A stretch of DNA of 64,000 nucleotides from Luzula sylvatica. Taxonomy: Eukaryota > Streptophyta > Magnoliopsida > Poales > Juncaceae. The notes beneath the pieces are model-generated. The model saw nothing but the letters and a program-made list of their open reading frames with translations, made no database searches and was not told the DNA's origin. Position numbers and translations under genes: made by a program. Every line of letters begins with the position of its first letter. The first letter of the stretch is position 1. The stretch lies in assembly GCA_946800325.1 (NCBI GenBank), contig OX326958.1:18130414-18194413 (forward strand). The letters run 5' to 3'. Below are positions 32,837-43,833 of the stretch, one piece after another.

Positions 32837-33097
32837 GGGGAGTTCTATCATACACCCTTTTACAAGGGTATTTTGGGTATTTTAGCAATTAATTATATAT
32901 GTAAAAGGGTGTATCATAAAATTTATCTTTTATGGAGATTTTAGTTTAAATGAACAACAAAAAATTCTAATTTAGTCAAACATTAATTGATAAATATATT
33001 TGATATCTTACCTTAAATATTCATAAATGGTTAATTACTCCAAATACCCTTGAAAATGGGTGTATGATAAAGAAAGGGGTGTATGATAGAAGCCATC
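32837..33097. mobile_element. 261-bp MITE with TTCTATCATACACCC termini
   Basis: The left end GGGGAGTTCTATCATACACC and the right end (reverse complement) GATGGCTTCTATCATACACC are inverted repeats with four mismatches. A direct repeat TATTTTT flanks it (32830-32836 and 33098-33104). It landed at the very edge of the preceding MULE-like MITE, overlapping its target duplication. The interior is AT-rich and non-coding. Confidence 0.8.
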
Positions 33098-33364
33098 TAT
33101 TTTTACTTTTTTTTTTATTTTTTATTAAAGACCCGCACTCAGACTTTATGTTTATCTATTTTTTCTCTCCAAATGAATCTTGGAGGAAGTCTCGTGGGAG
33201 TTCTCTTTAAATTAAGAATTAACAAAACAAACAATTAAATGGACCAGCTAATTTTACATATAAAATACATTTGAGTGGCCTGCTTGTGCATCTTTTCTAC
33301 AAAAGAGTCTTGCAGGAAATTTCTTGGAAATTTCATTGAAATTAAGAACTGTAATTAATAATTT
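33098..33364 (-). other. NLR 5' flank, continued
   Basis: TTTATCTATTTTTTCTCTCCAAATGAATCTT and the following sequence match the unit 6 flank at about 54860-54960. No gene. Confidence 0.6.
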
Positions 33365-34445
33365 ATGGATAATTATATCATACCCCCTCATTTCCCCACA
33401 TTCTCTATATCACAAATTAATCATTAATTAGTGATTAATTAACATGATCATTAATAAAAATATATTTAATTAACAATTAATTAATATTAATGTATTTTAA
33501 TTATATATTAATTAATTGTTAATGGAGTGTTATTTTATTAATTATTCTAATAATTAATCATTAATTAGGATATAGAGTGTGTTGTAGTGAAACTAAGGAA
33601 CACAGTACATGACCTCTTAATTTATCAAATGTTTGGTATGCTTTCACAGTCTTACTGCCAAATTAAAAAGCAAATTAAAGATTACAACGATGGGCCTAGA
33701 CTTTTTTTTTATTTTATGAAAATAGAGGGGCTCATAGGTTTTAGAATAAAAAAGAGACCATATACAGTACCCCAATTTTTTCACAATATTTTTTATATTC
33801 CTAATTAATGGTTAATTAGCATGATAATTAACCAAGTGATACTTTATTAACAATTAATTAATATATAATTAAAATACATATATATTAACAATTCTTAATT
33901 AATATTAATTAATTGTTAATAGGATGTTCTTTTGTTAATGATCATGTTAATTAATCACCAATTAATGGTTAATTGATGATATAGAGGATGTGGTGGAGAA
34001 ATGAGGGGGTTATATGACATAATTATTAACAATTCTTAATTAACCAAGTGGTACTTCATTAACAGTTAATTAATACATAATTAAAATACATATATATTAA
34101 CAATTCTTAATTAATATTAATTAATTGTTAATAGGATGTTCTTTTGTTAATGACCATGTTAATTAATCACCTGTTAATGGTTAATTGATGATATAGAGGA
34201 TGTGGTGGAGAAATGAGGAGGTATGACATAATTATTAACAATTCTTAATTAACCAAGTGGTACTTCATTAACAGTTAATTAATACATACTTAAAATACAT
34301 ATATATTAATAATTCTTAATTAATATTAATTAACTGTTAATGAAATGTTTTTTTGTTAATAGTTATGTTAATTTATCATCAATTAATGATTAATTGGTAA
34401 TATAAAGATGTGGCGGGGAAATGAGGGGATATGACATAATTATCC
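33365..34445. repeat. MITE-derived tandem array, about 210-bp units
   Basis: The left end ATAATTATATCATACCCCCTCATTTCCCC has its inverse at the right (GAAATGAGGGGGTTATATGACATAATTAT at about 33992, 34208 and 34418). Between about 33810 and 34445 three units of about 210 bp repeat: AACAATTCTTAATTAACCAAGTGGTACTTCATTAACAG, AATACATATATATTAA, GATATAGAGGATGTGGTGGAG. A palindromic MITE therefore seems to have expanded by tandem copying of its right part. The 73-codon frame at 33587 has no support. Confidence 0.75.
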
Positions 34446-34539
34446 AATAAAAAATATGTTTTACATTCTCCACTCGGATAAGCGACTGTTTTGAAATATG
34501 CCATGGCATCTCTCATTTCAAACATGAAAAATCATTAAG

Positions 34540-35560
34540 ACTATGATACATGTTTGGTGGAGAAACCCGTACAAGATTATTGTTTTTGTCATTATTATAA
34601 TTAATAGCTCTCTACTTTACCTCTTATACATCCCATTCATTCTTTTATTTTTCTCGGTATTAAAGGAAAAGAAACGCTATTATATGATAATTATTTGATC
34701 TCTTGTCGCGAAATTACTTCTTCTATATGAGAATAGCTCTGCCAAAAGAGAAGTAGGCTTGTTAGTAATTTAATGAATTATGACTAAACTTAAGTGAATA
34801 TTGTAGTTTTATGACTAGCTAAGTTGTATACAAAGGTCCACCCCACGAGGTTCATGATGAACCGAAAAAAGGATTGGATGATTTTTTTTTCTTTTTTTGA
34901 TTAATAAGATTGGATGAAGCTTTAAATAGAAAGAACGGTATTTCAAAGAGAAGAAGACAAAAACGGATTTTTTTTTAATTTTTTTTTTTTGTGATAGATG
35001 GGTAAGATTGGATGAAGTTTAAACTAGAAACATGGAAATTTCAAAGAGAAGAAGAGAAAAATGAATTTTTTTTTTTTTTTTTTTTTGTGAAAGATGAAGT
35101 TTTAATAGAAAAAAGGAAATTACAAAGAGAAGCGGAGAAAAATGATTTTTTTTTTTTTTTTTAGTGAAAAATTAAGTTTTAATAGATAGAATGAAATTTC
35201 AAAGAGAAGAAAAGATGATTTTTTTTTTGTGAGATGAATAAAAACAGACAAAGAAAGCAAGAACTAGTTGGAAAAAATTCTGAAATTCTGAAATTGAGAA
35301 GTTTGATATGTTTATTTTTGCAGACAGTGATCCGCTATTATTACCAGCTGGGGGTGGCTTTGAGTTAGAAATTTTTAAATAGAACTGTAATTTTCGAGGA
35401 AGTTCCCTGGAAATTTCATGGAAATTAAGAACTGTAATTAATTTATCAGATGTTTAGTATGCTTTCACAGTCTTGCCTACTGCGAAAATAAAAAAAAATA
35501 AAGATTACAATGATGGGCCTAGATTTTTTTTTTTTTAAAATAGAGTGAGACTCCCAGGTT
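34540..35560 (-). pseudogene. Ghost NLR unit: fused 3' and 5' flanks, gene deleted
   Basis: 34540-34845 (TTTGGTGGAGAAAC, ATAGCTCTCTACTTTACC, GTCGCGAAATTACTTC, GCTCTGCCAAAAGAGAAGT) matches the 3' flank of the other NLR units (22850-23150, 48400-48650). From about 34848 (GAGGTTCATGATGAACCGAAAAAAGGATTGG) it matches the 5' flank (54400 onward), including the poly-T array and ACAAAGAAAGCAAGAACTAGTTGG. Both genes in this window have about 4 kb of coding sequence between these landmarks; here there is none. A whole gene was lost by one deletion with a junction near 34845. Confidence 0.8.
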
Positions 35561-35574
35561 TTAGAATAAAAAAA

Positions 35575-35790
35575 ATATGCTTTCACAGTCTCATCTACGG
35601 AAGAAAATTATTATTTTTTTGTGGCTGATTGTCCAAAATAAAATTTCTACAATAGATAATCTACAGAAAAAAATTCATATCAACAGAAAAATAATCGATT
35701 TTGGCAAATCAGTGCTGTTTAAAAACAATGAAGAAACGACAATTCACCTATTAACTGGATGCTCTTATAGGATGGGCTTAGACTACTAGC
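35575..35790 (+). pseudogene. LINE zf-RVT relic
   Basis: A 70-codon frame reads KIIIFLWLIVQNKISTIDNLQKK and later LFKNNEETTIHLLTGCSY, resembling the zinc-binding tail of plant LINE ORF2. It parallels 16290-16480 (NVFLWFCIQNKILTGQ, CSYAKSTW). It is truncated on both sides and embedded in NLR-flank DNA. Confidence 0.65.
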
Positions 35791-35815
35791 TAAATAAGTA
35801 GGAAAATGTTGTACA

Positions 35816-35842
35816 CTAGATGATACTCGCTTCGCTGCGAAT
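35816..35842 (-). mobile_element. Helitron-like 3' terminus (minus strand)
   Basis: On the minus strand a short hairpin around TTCGCAGCGAAGCGAG is followed by TATCATCTAG and T, similar to the termini at 46241 and 56594. The element body would extend rightward; its 5' end was not found. Confidence 0.55.
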
Positions 35843-37740
35843 ATTTCAATTTATTGCACGACTCATTTGTAATGAACATAATGTGTTCGGTATAATAATA
35901 AGCATTGAAGTTTTAATTATTTTTTGACTAAAACCATAAATAATGCCAACAAAAATAATGAGTTTTTGAATTATATAAGTGCAATTAATCATGATTTTGA
36001 ATTATATAATAGGAATTTTCTTGTTTTTTTGTGATCGTGTGAAAGATGTGAAAGTTTATATATTAATTCTCTCGAATAGCCTCATTTAATTTTCAAGCTA
36101 GTTTGAACAAAACTTTTCACTAATACAATTATAAATTTAATGCAGTTAACAGTATCGAGAGTTAAAACAGTGCAGAGTCTGAAGAGTCGGCTGCACAGAT
36201 GCAGACACGGATCAACTTGCAGAGAAGAATGACTTGCATGAATGAGTCAACGATTTTGCAAGGCATCGTTTGCAATGCGTTATTAAAATAATTTGATATA
36301 TAATACTAATTATTTTGTTAAATTTGTAAACGTATTTATAATTTGTAGGTTGGTTGCAAATGAGTGATCAAGTGGTTAAGAGATGACTTGAACTTACGTT
36401 TTAGGTCTACTTGTTTTTATTGATCTTAATTTGAAGTTGCGTTGAACTTTTGAAATCAAAAGCAATGAGATTGACGAATATTTGTAGAGCTATTGTTGAC
36501 TTTGATATGTCATCAATTTGTCTTTGATTTTCCATTTATTGCAGGATAAGTACAAAGTTTTGTCCAATTAATATTACCGTGCTTGAAAATGTTAAAATGA
36601 TTTAAAAATCTATGCTTGCCGAAATTTTTCACATAATCAACGCCGAATGCTGCTATATGATAATAATATGACGAGTTTTGTCTCAATATTTTTTTGATTT
36701 ATAATACAAATATACATTTCGGGACAATTTCTGTGGTTTTTTTTCTGGATGTGTAGCATTTCTGATGAAATTAAATAGTATCATGATATATATTTTTTTG
36801 GTAAGCAAGACTTTACATTCTAAGTATAAACAACAATAACAAAATTGAAAGATAAATCAAAATCCAGAGATGAATACTTTTCTCATAAGCTCATGAAATT
36901 ATTTTACTTATCTCAAAACAAACAAATTTGGATCCTGAAAAGCCGTTTCCTTAAGTTCATCCATAGTTCATGGGGCCATCTCTATCTTTATTGATAACAT
37001 GTATCATCTTCATCCTTGTTTGTCCCTTTTATGCAATAATCAAGGAGAAAATTCATTCCATTATAAAATACAGAATATTCAATAAACATATTTTTTCATT
37101 CATATTGCTTATATTATTGCATTAAAGCCTTGTTTTGAAGAAATTAACAATGTGATTAAAATAAACACAAGTGTCATATTTCATATAATGAAATTTCTTA
37201 AAAAAAATAATAATCGTTTCAGTACATTGTAGAATAGTACTAAAATACCCGCAGAGCATCGCAGATATTATTCTAGTCTTTTGAAATCCGCTTAAAATCA
37301 AAGCTATTATTTTCAAAAGAATACAAAAATGTCCCTGCATTGAGTTGTACTGCTTGTCCAGCTCTGAAAAAAGAGGGGCCTGAATCGCACAAAATGTTTC
37401 TAACCTGGCGGGTTCGGTACGGTAACACTTATTTGTCTCTTTCAATTAAAGAACATGTACATAAGTGCGACCAATCGAACCCTAAGTTCGTAACAGCCTC
37501 GACTACCCATTAGTCCTAATATCGATCATTTTGATTCAAAAACTTTGCTCCTCCCATAATGATATAATAAGCACAACAAATTTTACAAAATTGTATACAA
37601 ATAAAATTACCGTTTGAAGTGTGTATTTTCTAAAGGAATGCAAACACCACGTTTGTTGTCGAGTTGCTCCATTGGACCATTATGTCATCGCTCGAAACTT
37701 CACTGCTTGTGTTCTTTCCTCCATTTTTTTCTTGTTTTAT
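35843..37740. other. AT-rich region without identified gene
   Basis: It may be body of the Helitron whose terminus is at 35816. A GC-richer patch at 36165-36270 (GTGCAGAGTCTGAAGAGTCGG) and another at 37230-37500 have no frame that resembles a known family. The 107-codon minus frame at 37122 has no recognisable domain. Confidence 0.5.
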
Positions 37741-37759
37741 TTTTCTTTTTCTTTCGAGA

Positions 37760-38560
37760 ACCGGAACCGTACCAGTTTCTGTTTTGGAAATACCTCTCAA
37801 AAAAATGGAAATATGAAATATACCTCTCGAAATCCTGAAAATTTCAAAAATATCTCACTAAAATATGAAATATGAAAAATTCAAAAATAACTCCATTAAA
37901 AATGGAAGTTTCTTATACACCCTTCTAAAATATGAAAATTAAGGAAAAAACCTCATAAAACCAAAAAATATCGCACACACTTTTCAAAAATATTAAAATA
38001 AAAAAAACTCGTAAACCTGAAAAATATCAAATACGCCCCTCTACAAGCGGGAATACGTTGTACAATCCGAAAATATCAAATATACCCTTGAACCAAATTT
38101 GGCAAAATATTAAAATATCAAAAATACCCCTCTAAAAGAAGAAATATTAGAAAATACCTTTATAATAACTGCAAATATCAAATATATCTCTCCAAAACCT
38201 GAGAAATTCAAAAATACCCATCTAAAATCTGAATATATGAAATATAACCTTAAAAATATGAATTTCAAAAATAACCTTATAAAACCCGGAAATATGGAAT
38301 ATGCCCCTCAAAATTTGAGAATTTGAGAAAAGCATTGTAAAACCTGAAAATATTAAATAGACCCTTCTAAAATCTGAAAATTTTAAAAAAAGTGCACCGA
38401 GAGAATTGTATATCTACACCGTCCGATATTTGCATCATCGAAACCCGAGAAAACTGCACACACAATTAATTAATTTTAAAATGGAATAACATATATTTTA
38501 TTGTAAACCTGAAAATACCAAATAGACCCTGATTTTTTCCACACCTATTAAAAACCAAAA
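37760..38560. repeat. Degenerate periodic repeat, about 30-40 bp
   Basis: The phrase CCTGAAAATATCAAATATACCCCTCTAAAA and variants recur about 20 times with irregular spacing (for example near 37846, 38010, 38060, 38110, 38190, 38290, 38345). Similar phrases recur at 39090-39170, 41400-41660 and 54990-55200. Confidence 0.65.
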
Positions 38561-38755
38561 AAAATATCAAATTAATAATAAAAAATTAAATGACGAATCA
38601 AATTAAAAAAATAAGCGATAAAAGATTCAAAGAGAAAATACCGAGTTCTTTATAACCGACCCAATCATATTTTTCCCACCACTAGCCTACGTTAAAAAGA
38701 ACACGAGTAAATATATTTTATTGTAAATCTTTTAATTAATAAAAGAAGATTTAAC

Positions 38756-38949
38756 CGTTTCTCTCCATTCGACAGAACCGTCTTGATTCTGACCACCTAT
38801 GTGAGTCCAGCGACACCTGAATCCATTTTTGCCTAAGTCCTCTCCATTCTCTCTGTACCAGGTACTCCCATCCTCGCTGGTACCGCCTTCCTTCACCACT
38901 TCATCGAGCATGTTTATTCCCCAATTCTTCTCACTCGCAGTCCCAGTAT
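38756..38949 (-). pseudogene. Exon-like fragment resembling ESV1/LESV tryptophan-rich protein
   Basis: Minus-strand sequence between an acceptor-like TTTCAATTTAG (ending at 38950) and a donor-like ACG/GTTAAA is open for 64 codons. It reads EKNWGINMLDEVVKEGG, then TSEDGSTWYRENGEDLG, GFRCRWTHIGG and DGSVEWRET. W-rich motifs of the kind WYRENGEDLG and FRCRW are known to me from EARLY STARVATION 1 and LIKE EARLY STARVATION proteins, which bind starch glucans in chloroplasts; this assignment is from memory and not checked by alignment. The gene's remaining W-repeat region is not visible nearby. It is most likely a captured or truncated gene fragment; a real gene with exons outside my recognition is less likely. 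Confidence 0.6.
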
Positions 38950-38956
38950 CTAAATT

Positions 38957-39800
38957 GAAATTTTTTACAAATTAGCCATTGTGAAATTACGACATTGAAA
39001 GAAAGGAACCCAGGGGATGTAAATGAGGACCTCGTTTTAAGGGAGTGTCGTGGGATTGAGGAACTCAGTTCTTCGGAGTTCGGACTACAGTGCAAGTGAG
39101 AATACCCCTGAATCTGAAAATACTCCTGAATTATCTGACAAAACCTCTGAAAATATCAAAACTACCCTCAAATTTTATTATTAATTTTACAAAATATTAA
39201 AGTTATAAAATATTAATTTATTTACATGCAGCGCAATTAAAATTATCATGTCCTTTATTGTATTGTCCAAAGAATTTTTCTTTATTGAATTGCAACTACT
39301 ATTCTTTGATAATAATGCATTAAATTTCGAGTATTGGAGAGAGGGGTAACTGATTTCAATTAAATTTCGAAATTGCTAACCTAAGAGGCTCCAAAAAAAT
39401 GATTAAAAATGTATACCTAGATAGCAAAGGAGAAGGCAAGCAATTACCGCCAATTGAATGAAATGGTTTGAACACACGAATCTCATCAAAAGAGGAGACT
39501 TTGCGGAACCCAATATTAGTACCACTCTCTTTTCAGCCTACAAGGAATACGAAAAGAACAGCCCCGCAAGATCTATCCTGACAAATCGGAAGAAAAGAGC
39601 GGAGAAGGGAATAACGACCGAGAAGAGAAAGAGGAGTGGAAAGAGACCGATAAGTACCTGAATCTGAGGAGGCACCGTTCTGTTTGAGGCACAGAAGCGT
39701 TGCGCGAGGCGTCAAGAGATGGCTTCCTTATGTGCGAGGCATGAGGCATTGGGAAGCCTTCCTTCTGTGCTAGCATTAAGAAATGGGGAGGAAGCCTTTC
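38957..39800 (-). other. GC-richer, gene-like DNA next to the ESV1-like exon
   Basis: Minus-strand sequence at 39573-39776 is open and Ser/Arg-rich (YLSVSFHSSFSSRSLFPSP), reminiscent of a transit-peptide composition. At 39450-39540 another open stretch reads NIGFRKVSSFDEIRVFKPF before a donor-like GTAATT. A possible 54-bp exon at 39031-39084 has splice-like borders but its phase does not join to the exon at 38949. These may be upstream exons of the same captured gene. The joins are not demonstrated. Confidence 0.35.
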
Positions 39801-40119
39801 CTTTCTGGGAGATGTAATGAAATGTAATGAAAGAGATGGGAAGCAATCTTCAGAGATTGAAATATTTAATTAGAGTTGAGCAACCGTTCGAAATCCGATT
39901 TAAATATGGTTGGACAGGAAAAATGACGTGGCAGCATGTAATTTGAGAAAAGTGTTTGTAAAATATTATATTAGGATTAATTAGTGGAGTGGTAATTAGT
40001 GCAGTTGGAATGTTAAAAAAGATTAAATCGAAAATTGTACATCCTCTCGACTTTTGACTTTTGAAAAATCGAGGACGTTAGTTCTGTAAAATTCAAACTT
40101 TGTTGTCCATTTCAATAAA
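39801..40119. other. Non-coding spacer
   Basis: AT-rich with no recognised feature. It ends at a Helitron terminus. Confidence 0.5.
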
Positions 40120-42075
40120 CTAGTGTTTTACCCGCGCAATTGCACGGGGTTGATTTTTTTTTCTGTTGTTTTTAATTTTCTTTTTCGTAATTTTTTTGAT
40201 TGTCAAAGTTGTATATTTGTTGTGTAGTTAGTTTGGTTTTCATCAAGGACATGTATTGCTTGCAAGTTATGTGTATCGTTGTATTATTCTTTTCTTCATA
40301 GCTCCATACGTTAACGACTTGTATCATTTATGTATGAAATAATAAACATCCAAAAAATTTAAAACCTTTTGAAAAAAAATTTAAACACAAAATAGGTTGA
40401 ACAACTTGTATCTTCTTGATCACGATTTCTAGAACTCACTTTTCTTAGAAAACCTTTTCGCCCTTGCACTGAGGAGACATATCTTTGCGCCGATCGTCTC
40501 GCCGGTCTCCTTGCAATCATTACACGTTTGTTGCATTTGCTGAATCGTTACTGGACCAAGCTGTTGAACCGAGACCTTTGTGAAGGTTCCAAAAAACCTT
40601 CCGAATTGCTACAATTTTCAGAAAGGAAAAAGTATTGCTAAAAATTCCTGAAAAAGGCTGATAATTATAAAAAACGCATTAAAATGCTGAAAATTTTATA
40701 TCATGGATGCCCCTAAAAATTAAAGAAACCTAAAATTTCTGAAAAAAAACTGATATTATTTTAAACGAAAAAGAATTTTAAATTAAAAAAAATATCAGTT
40801 TTCAAAAAGTACAAAAACAGTTCTCATTTTGAGAGTTGTAAAAAGCAGTTTAAACAGTTCTCATTTTGAGAGTTGTAAAAAGCAGCTTAAAATTATACAT
40901 ACAATAAGAAGTAAATTTCTTTTTTGCGTTTTGAAATAAATAAAATTAAATATACAAACAAACAGTTTAAGAAATTAAAAATTGGAAAAAAAAAACTATA
41001 TTGAAATTAAGAGAGAATGATTTCCCAATTAGCATGAACGAAGAAATTTGAAAAAGAACTTTTTAAATATAAAAATATCGAAAATAGCCCTGTAGATTCT
41101 AAAAATTTGAAAAAAATAAAAGAATATCCTCTTAAATTCAGGAAACATCCAACAGATTCAAAAAATGTTAGAACATAGGAATATTTCAAATATTAAGAAA
41201 CTTTATGGCACCCAGTGCAAATTATATAAAAAATTGGAGGATCAATTCTTAAAAATGAATCTTTACAGAGAATAATTTCCAAGAAATAGCTTGCTAAAAT
41301 TTGAAAGCACGTTTTAAGAAGACATTATCACTATCGGTATATCTTACGGAGATGACGAAGGGCGAAAAAATTAAACCTAAAAGCTAGCAAGTTACTACAA
41401 AAAAAAATTCAATTTCATGTATACCTCCTTAATTTCAAAATATCACATATCTATGTATATATCTTCAAAATATATTTGTATAAAAAAACATTTCAGGTAT
41501 ACCCCTGCTTAAGTTCAAAATATCACATATATCCCTATGAAATGTCCTTTTAAAACCAACGTTGAAAAAAAATGATTTGTACCCCTCGGAAAAAACAAAA
41601 CATAACATGTTTAAAAATTTACAATAAAAACAAACATGAAATTTCATGTATACCCTTTAAATAGTCTTGAGGGACGTTCACAGTGTCGAAATCAACTTCT
41701 TTGTCCTCTTTTTGGTTTGATTTGTACGGGTCGTAGAATGACCGTCCTGTCCTCGTTCTCTGATTGTGAAAGGGGGAATATGAGGGGCATTTTGGTCAAA
41801 TAGAAGAATTAAATGGATGGGTGGGTGGCTATTTGAGATATACCTTTTTCAACTGGACTTCACTGATGTTTTCGATTTTTTCGAGGATTACGCTGCAAAC
41901 TTCGCAAACGTCTCCGAATTCGTCGTGTCGTTTTGATTTGTGTTAACATATATCTTCTTCTTCTTCTTCTTCTTCTTTTTCTTCGTCCTTCTCCTCGGCA
42001 ACCTCAAACAAATAATCAAAAGTTAAGGGGCACAATTGCAGAAAGTCGGAAACACAAAAAAATCATTACCTTGTA

Positions 42076-42289
42076 TCATTGCATGGCCAAGGCCATGTCT
42101 TTACACAGATGGTCGAAATCATCGGTCTCGGGCTCCTCCATTTCAACCTCGTGGGGGGCCTCGAATGGAGAGGATGTGTCGCTGGCCTCGGGCTCCATTT
42201 CTGGAGAGCCCTCAACTGGACACTCCATTTTGTAAAGTTATCGATTCTATTTCGCTGAAAGGTTTGGGTCAAATTTCCTCGAAACCTAA
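42076..42289 (-). other. Exon-like island, acidic ORF
   Basis: Acceptor-like TTAATCTTAG ends near 42289 and donor-like ACAAG/GTAATG lies at about 42070. Within it an ATG at 42228 opens 50 codons, MECPVEGSPEMEPEASD and later EVEMEEPETDDFDHLCKDMA, stopping at 42076. The acidic, non-repetitive composition looks protein-derived, but I do not recognise the family. A second frame over the same DNA is also open (68 codons), so the coding frame is uncertain. Confidence 0.35.
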
Positions 42290-42773
42290 GATTAAAATGT
42301 TGTAAATGTAATAAAATTATTATAAATTTATATATTTGCAGTATCGTACGGCTTTTCTGTTCACATTTTTAGGAGTGGCTTCGTTTATTGAATCTTTTAT
42401 GTCTTCACATTTCACGTCTTTTCTTCGCGTGTCTAAAAAACAGCAAACAAATATTATTAGAATTGAAAAAAAAAATGTGAAATGTAAATTTTTAATTATT
42501 ATTGGACTTATTTACAAAATGAACAAATAATTAATGACATAATTAGTTAAAATCCAAAATTAGCAATAACAATAACAAAAATTGAACCAAAAACCCAATA
42601 ACGAAAAGAAATAACAAACAATTTAAGGAAACAGCGAAACCTGGCAGCGACCTGGTGGCGAACTGGCGGCGACAATTGGCAGCTTCATTAGAGTGCTGAA
42701 TTAGTTTCAATTATACTTGTATTCGAAGCAGTAAGCAACCTGAAATTAGAACACATAATTTGCAATTTTAATC

Positions 42774-42980
42774 AACAATTATCGAACCAAATCGTGATTT
42801 AGAAGTGCCACGACCGTGGATGCGCGAAACAAAGTTTTCAGTGTAGGTTGATGCGTTAAATTCGTTTTCGGATCCCGAGTCGGGGGAATCTTTTTGCAGG
42901 ACCGTTTGAGCAACAGGTACGCTGTTCGCTACTGGTTCTTTGTCTAATCCCGAGCCCAAAATTCTGTTGTGTTCTTCTGA
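42774..42980 (-). other. Exon-like island, unidentified ORF
   Basis: A minus-strand frame reads SEEHNRILGSGLDKEPVANS, then DSPDSGSENEFNASTYTENF and ends GRGTSKSRFGSIIVD with a stop at about 42774. The composition is protein-like. No known domain was recognised, and an in-frame stop lies just upstream at about 42985. Confidence 0.35.
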
Positions 42981-43539
42981 ACCCGACCGTTAAGTAGCTG
43001 TGCTAAAGCCGAACCAGTTAGGGAGATTTCATGATTTTTGCCATCTTCCAACGAAGCGCTGTCTGTTTCTCTCTCTGGTGATTTGTTCAAGTCTGCATGC
43101 GGTGGCTCTATTGTTCGCTTCGCCCCCTTCTGAAGAATCCATCTCTAAAGATGAACACCCACCTATTGCCAACGACAAAAGTTAATTGCCTTCTCCAGTT
43201 TCTTCTTGCCAAAAAATCTTCTTCTGTCGCAAAGTACGGCCTCTTCTCTTGTGAAATACATATTTAACCAAAACTCAACAACATAATTTTGTAAGATCCA
43301 ATAAATTACTCTGAATTGAACAAAAATGAAGTAAACAATGTACAATAACAAAAGGAGGTGAAAAAATAGGGCAAAAGAAGAACTGACCTTCACTGTGAAA
43401 ATCGGCACCCTCTACTCCCATAAATTACACGATCAATTTGAGGAAGAAATAACCCCAAACACAAATTATTGATGAGATCCATCAAACGAACAAAAATCAA
43501 TAAAGGAAGTGGAATGATCGTCAAAAAGATTGGGCGTGA

Positions 43540-43745
43540 ATGAGGAGAGAAAGAGACGCCACTCTTTCACCTCTTCCTTTACCTCTCTCACGATCGTACG
43601 CCAGCCGGTCGCTTAGGGTTTGGTTTCGTCGACCGCTAGGGTTTTACTGTTTCGTTATCTCTTCTTTTTTTTTTCTTTTTCTGGGTTTTTTGGTTTGGAG
43701 CGTGGAAGTGAGAAGAAAGAGAGGCCCGTGGGGAATTATTTAGCC
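43540..43745 (-). other. GC-rich, 5'-UTR-like island
   Basis: On the minus strand the sequence holds AAACCCTAGCGGTCGACG and AAACCAAACCCTAAGCGACC within pyrimidine-rich DNA. AAACCCTA-type motifs are common in plant gene leaders. It probably represents the promoter/leader side of captured host DNA. Confidence 0.35.
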
Positions 43746-43833
43746 ACGCAAACAGTAAACATCAACGTGGCCGAATGAGGGGAAAAGGAATTATTCTTTA
43801 TTATATCTATTTATCTATACCAAACATATTTGA

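Larger units (their letters stand above)
40120..43833 (-). mobile_element. Helitron-like element with gene-like cargo (5' end tentative)
   Basis: The 3' terminus is clear: on the minus strand the near-palindrome CCCCGTGCAATTGCGCGGG (about 40130-40149) is followed by TAAAACACTAG and T. The 5' end is a guess: TC at 43832-43833 on the minus strand, followed by an AT-rich leader (TATAGATAAATAGATATAATAAAG). No Rep/helicase is visible. Inside are AT-rich DNA, the periodic repeat type of 37760, and several minus-strand gene-like islands (42076-42290, 42774-42980, 43540-43745). Helitrons are known to capture exons. A related terminus is at 60022. Confidence 0.55.

Noticed and set aside
37122..37445. 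107-codon minus-strand frame
   Set aside because: No recognisable motif, AT-driven composition in part, and no paralogue or gene context.
39031..39084. A 54-bp upstream exon for the ESV1-like fragment
   Set aside because: Borders look like splice sites, but the reading phase cannot join to the exon starting at 38949 without a stop.
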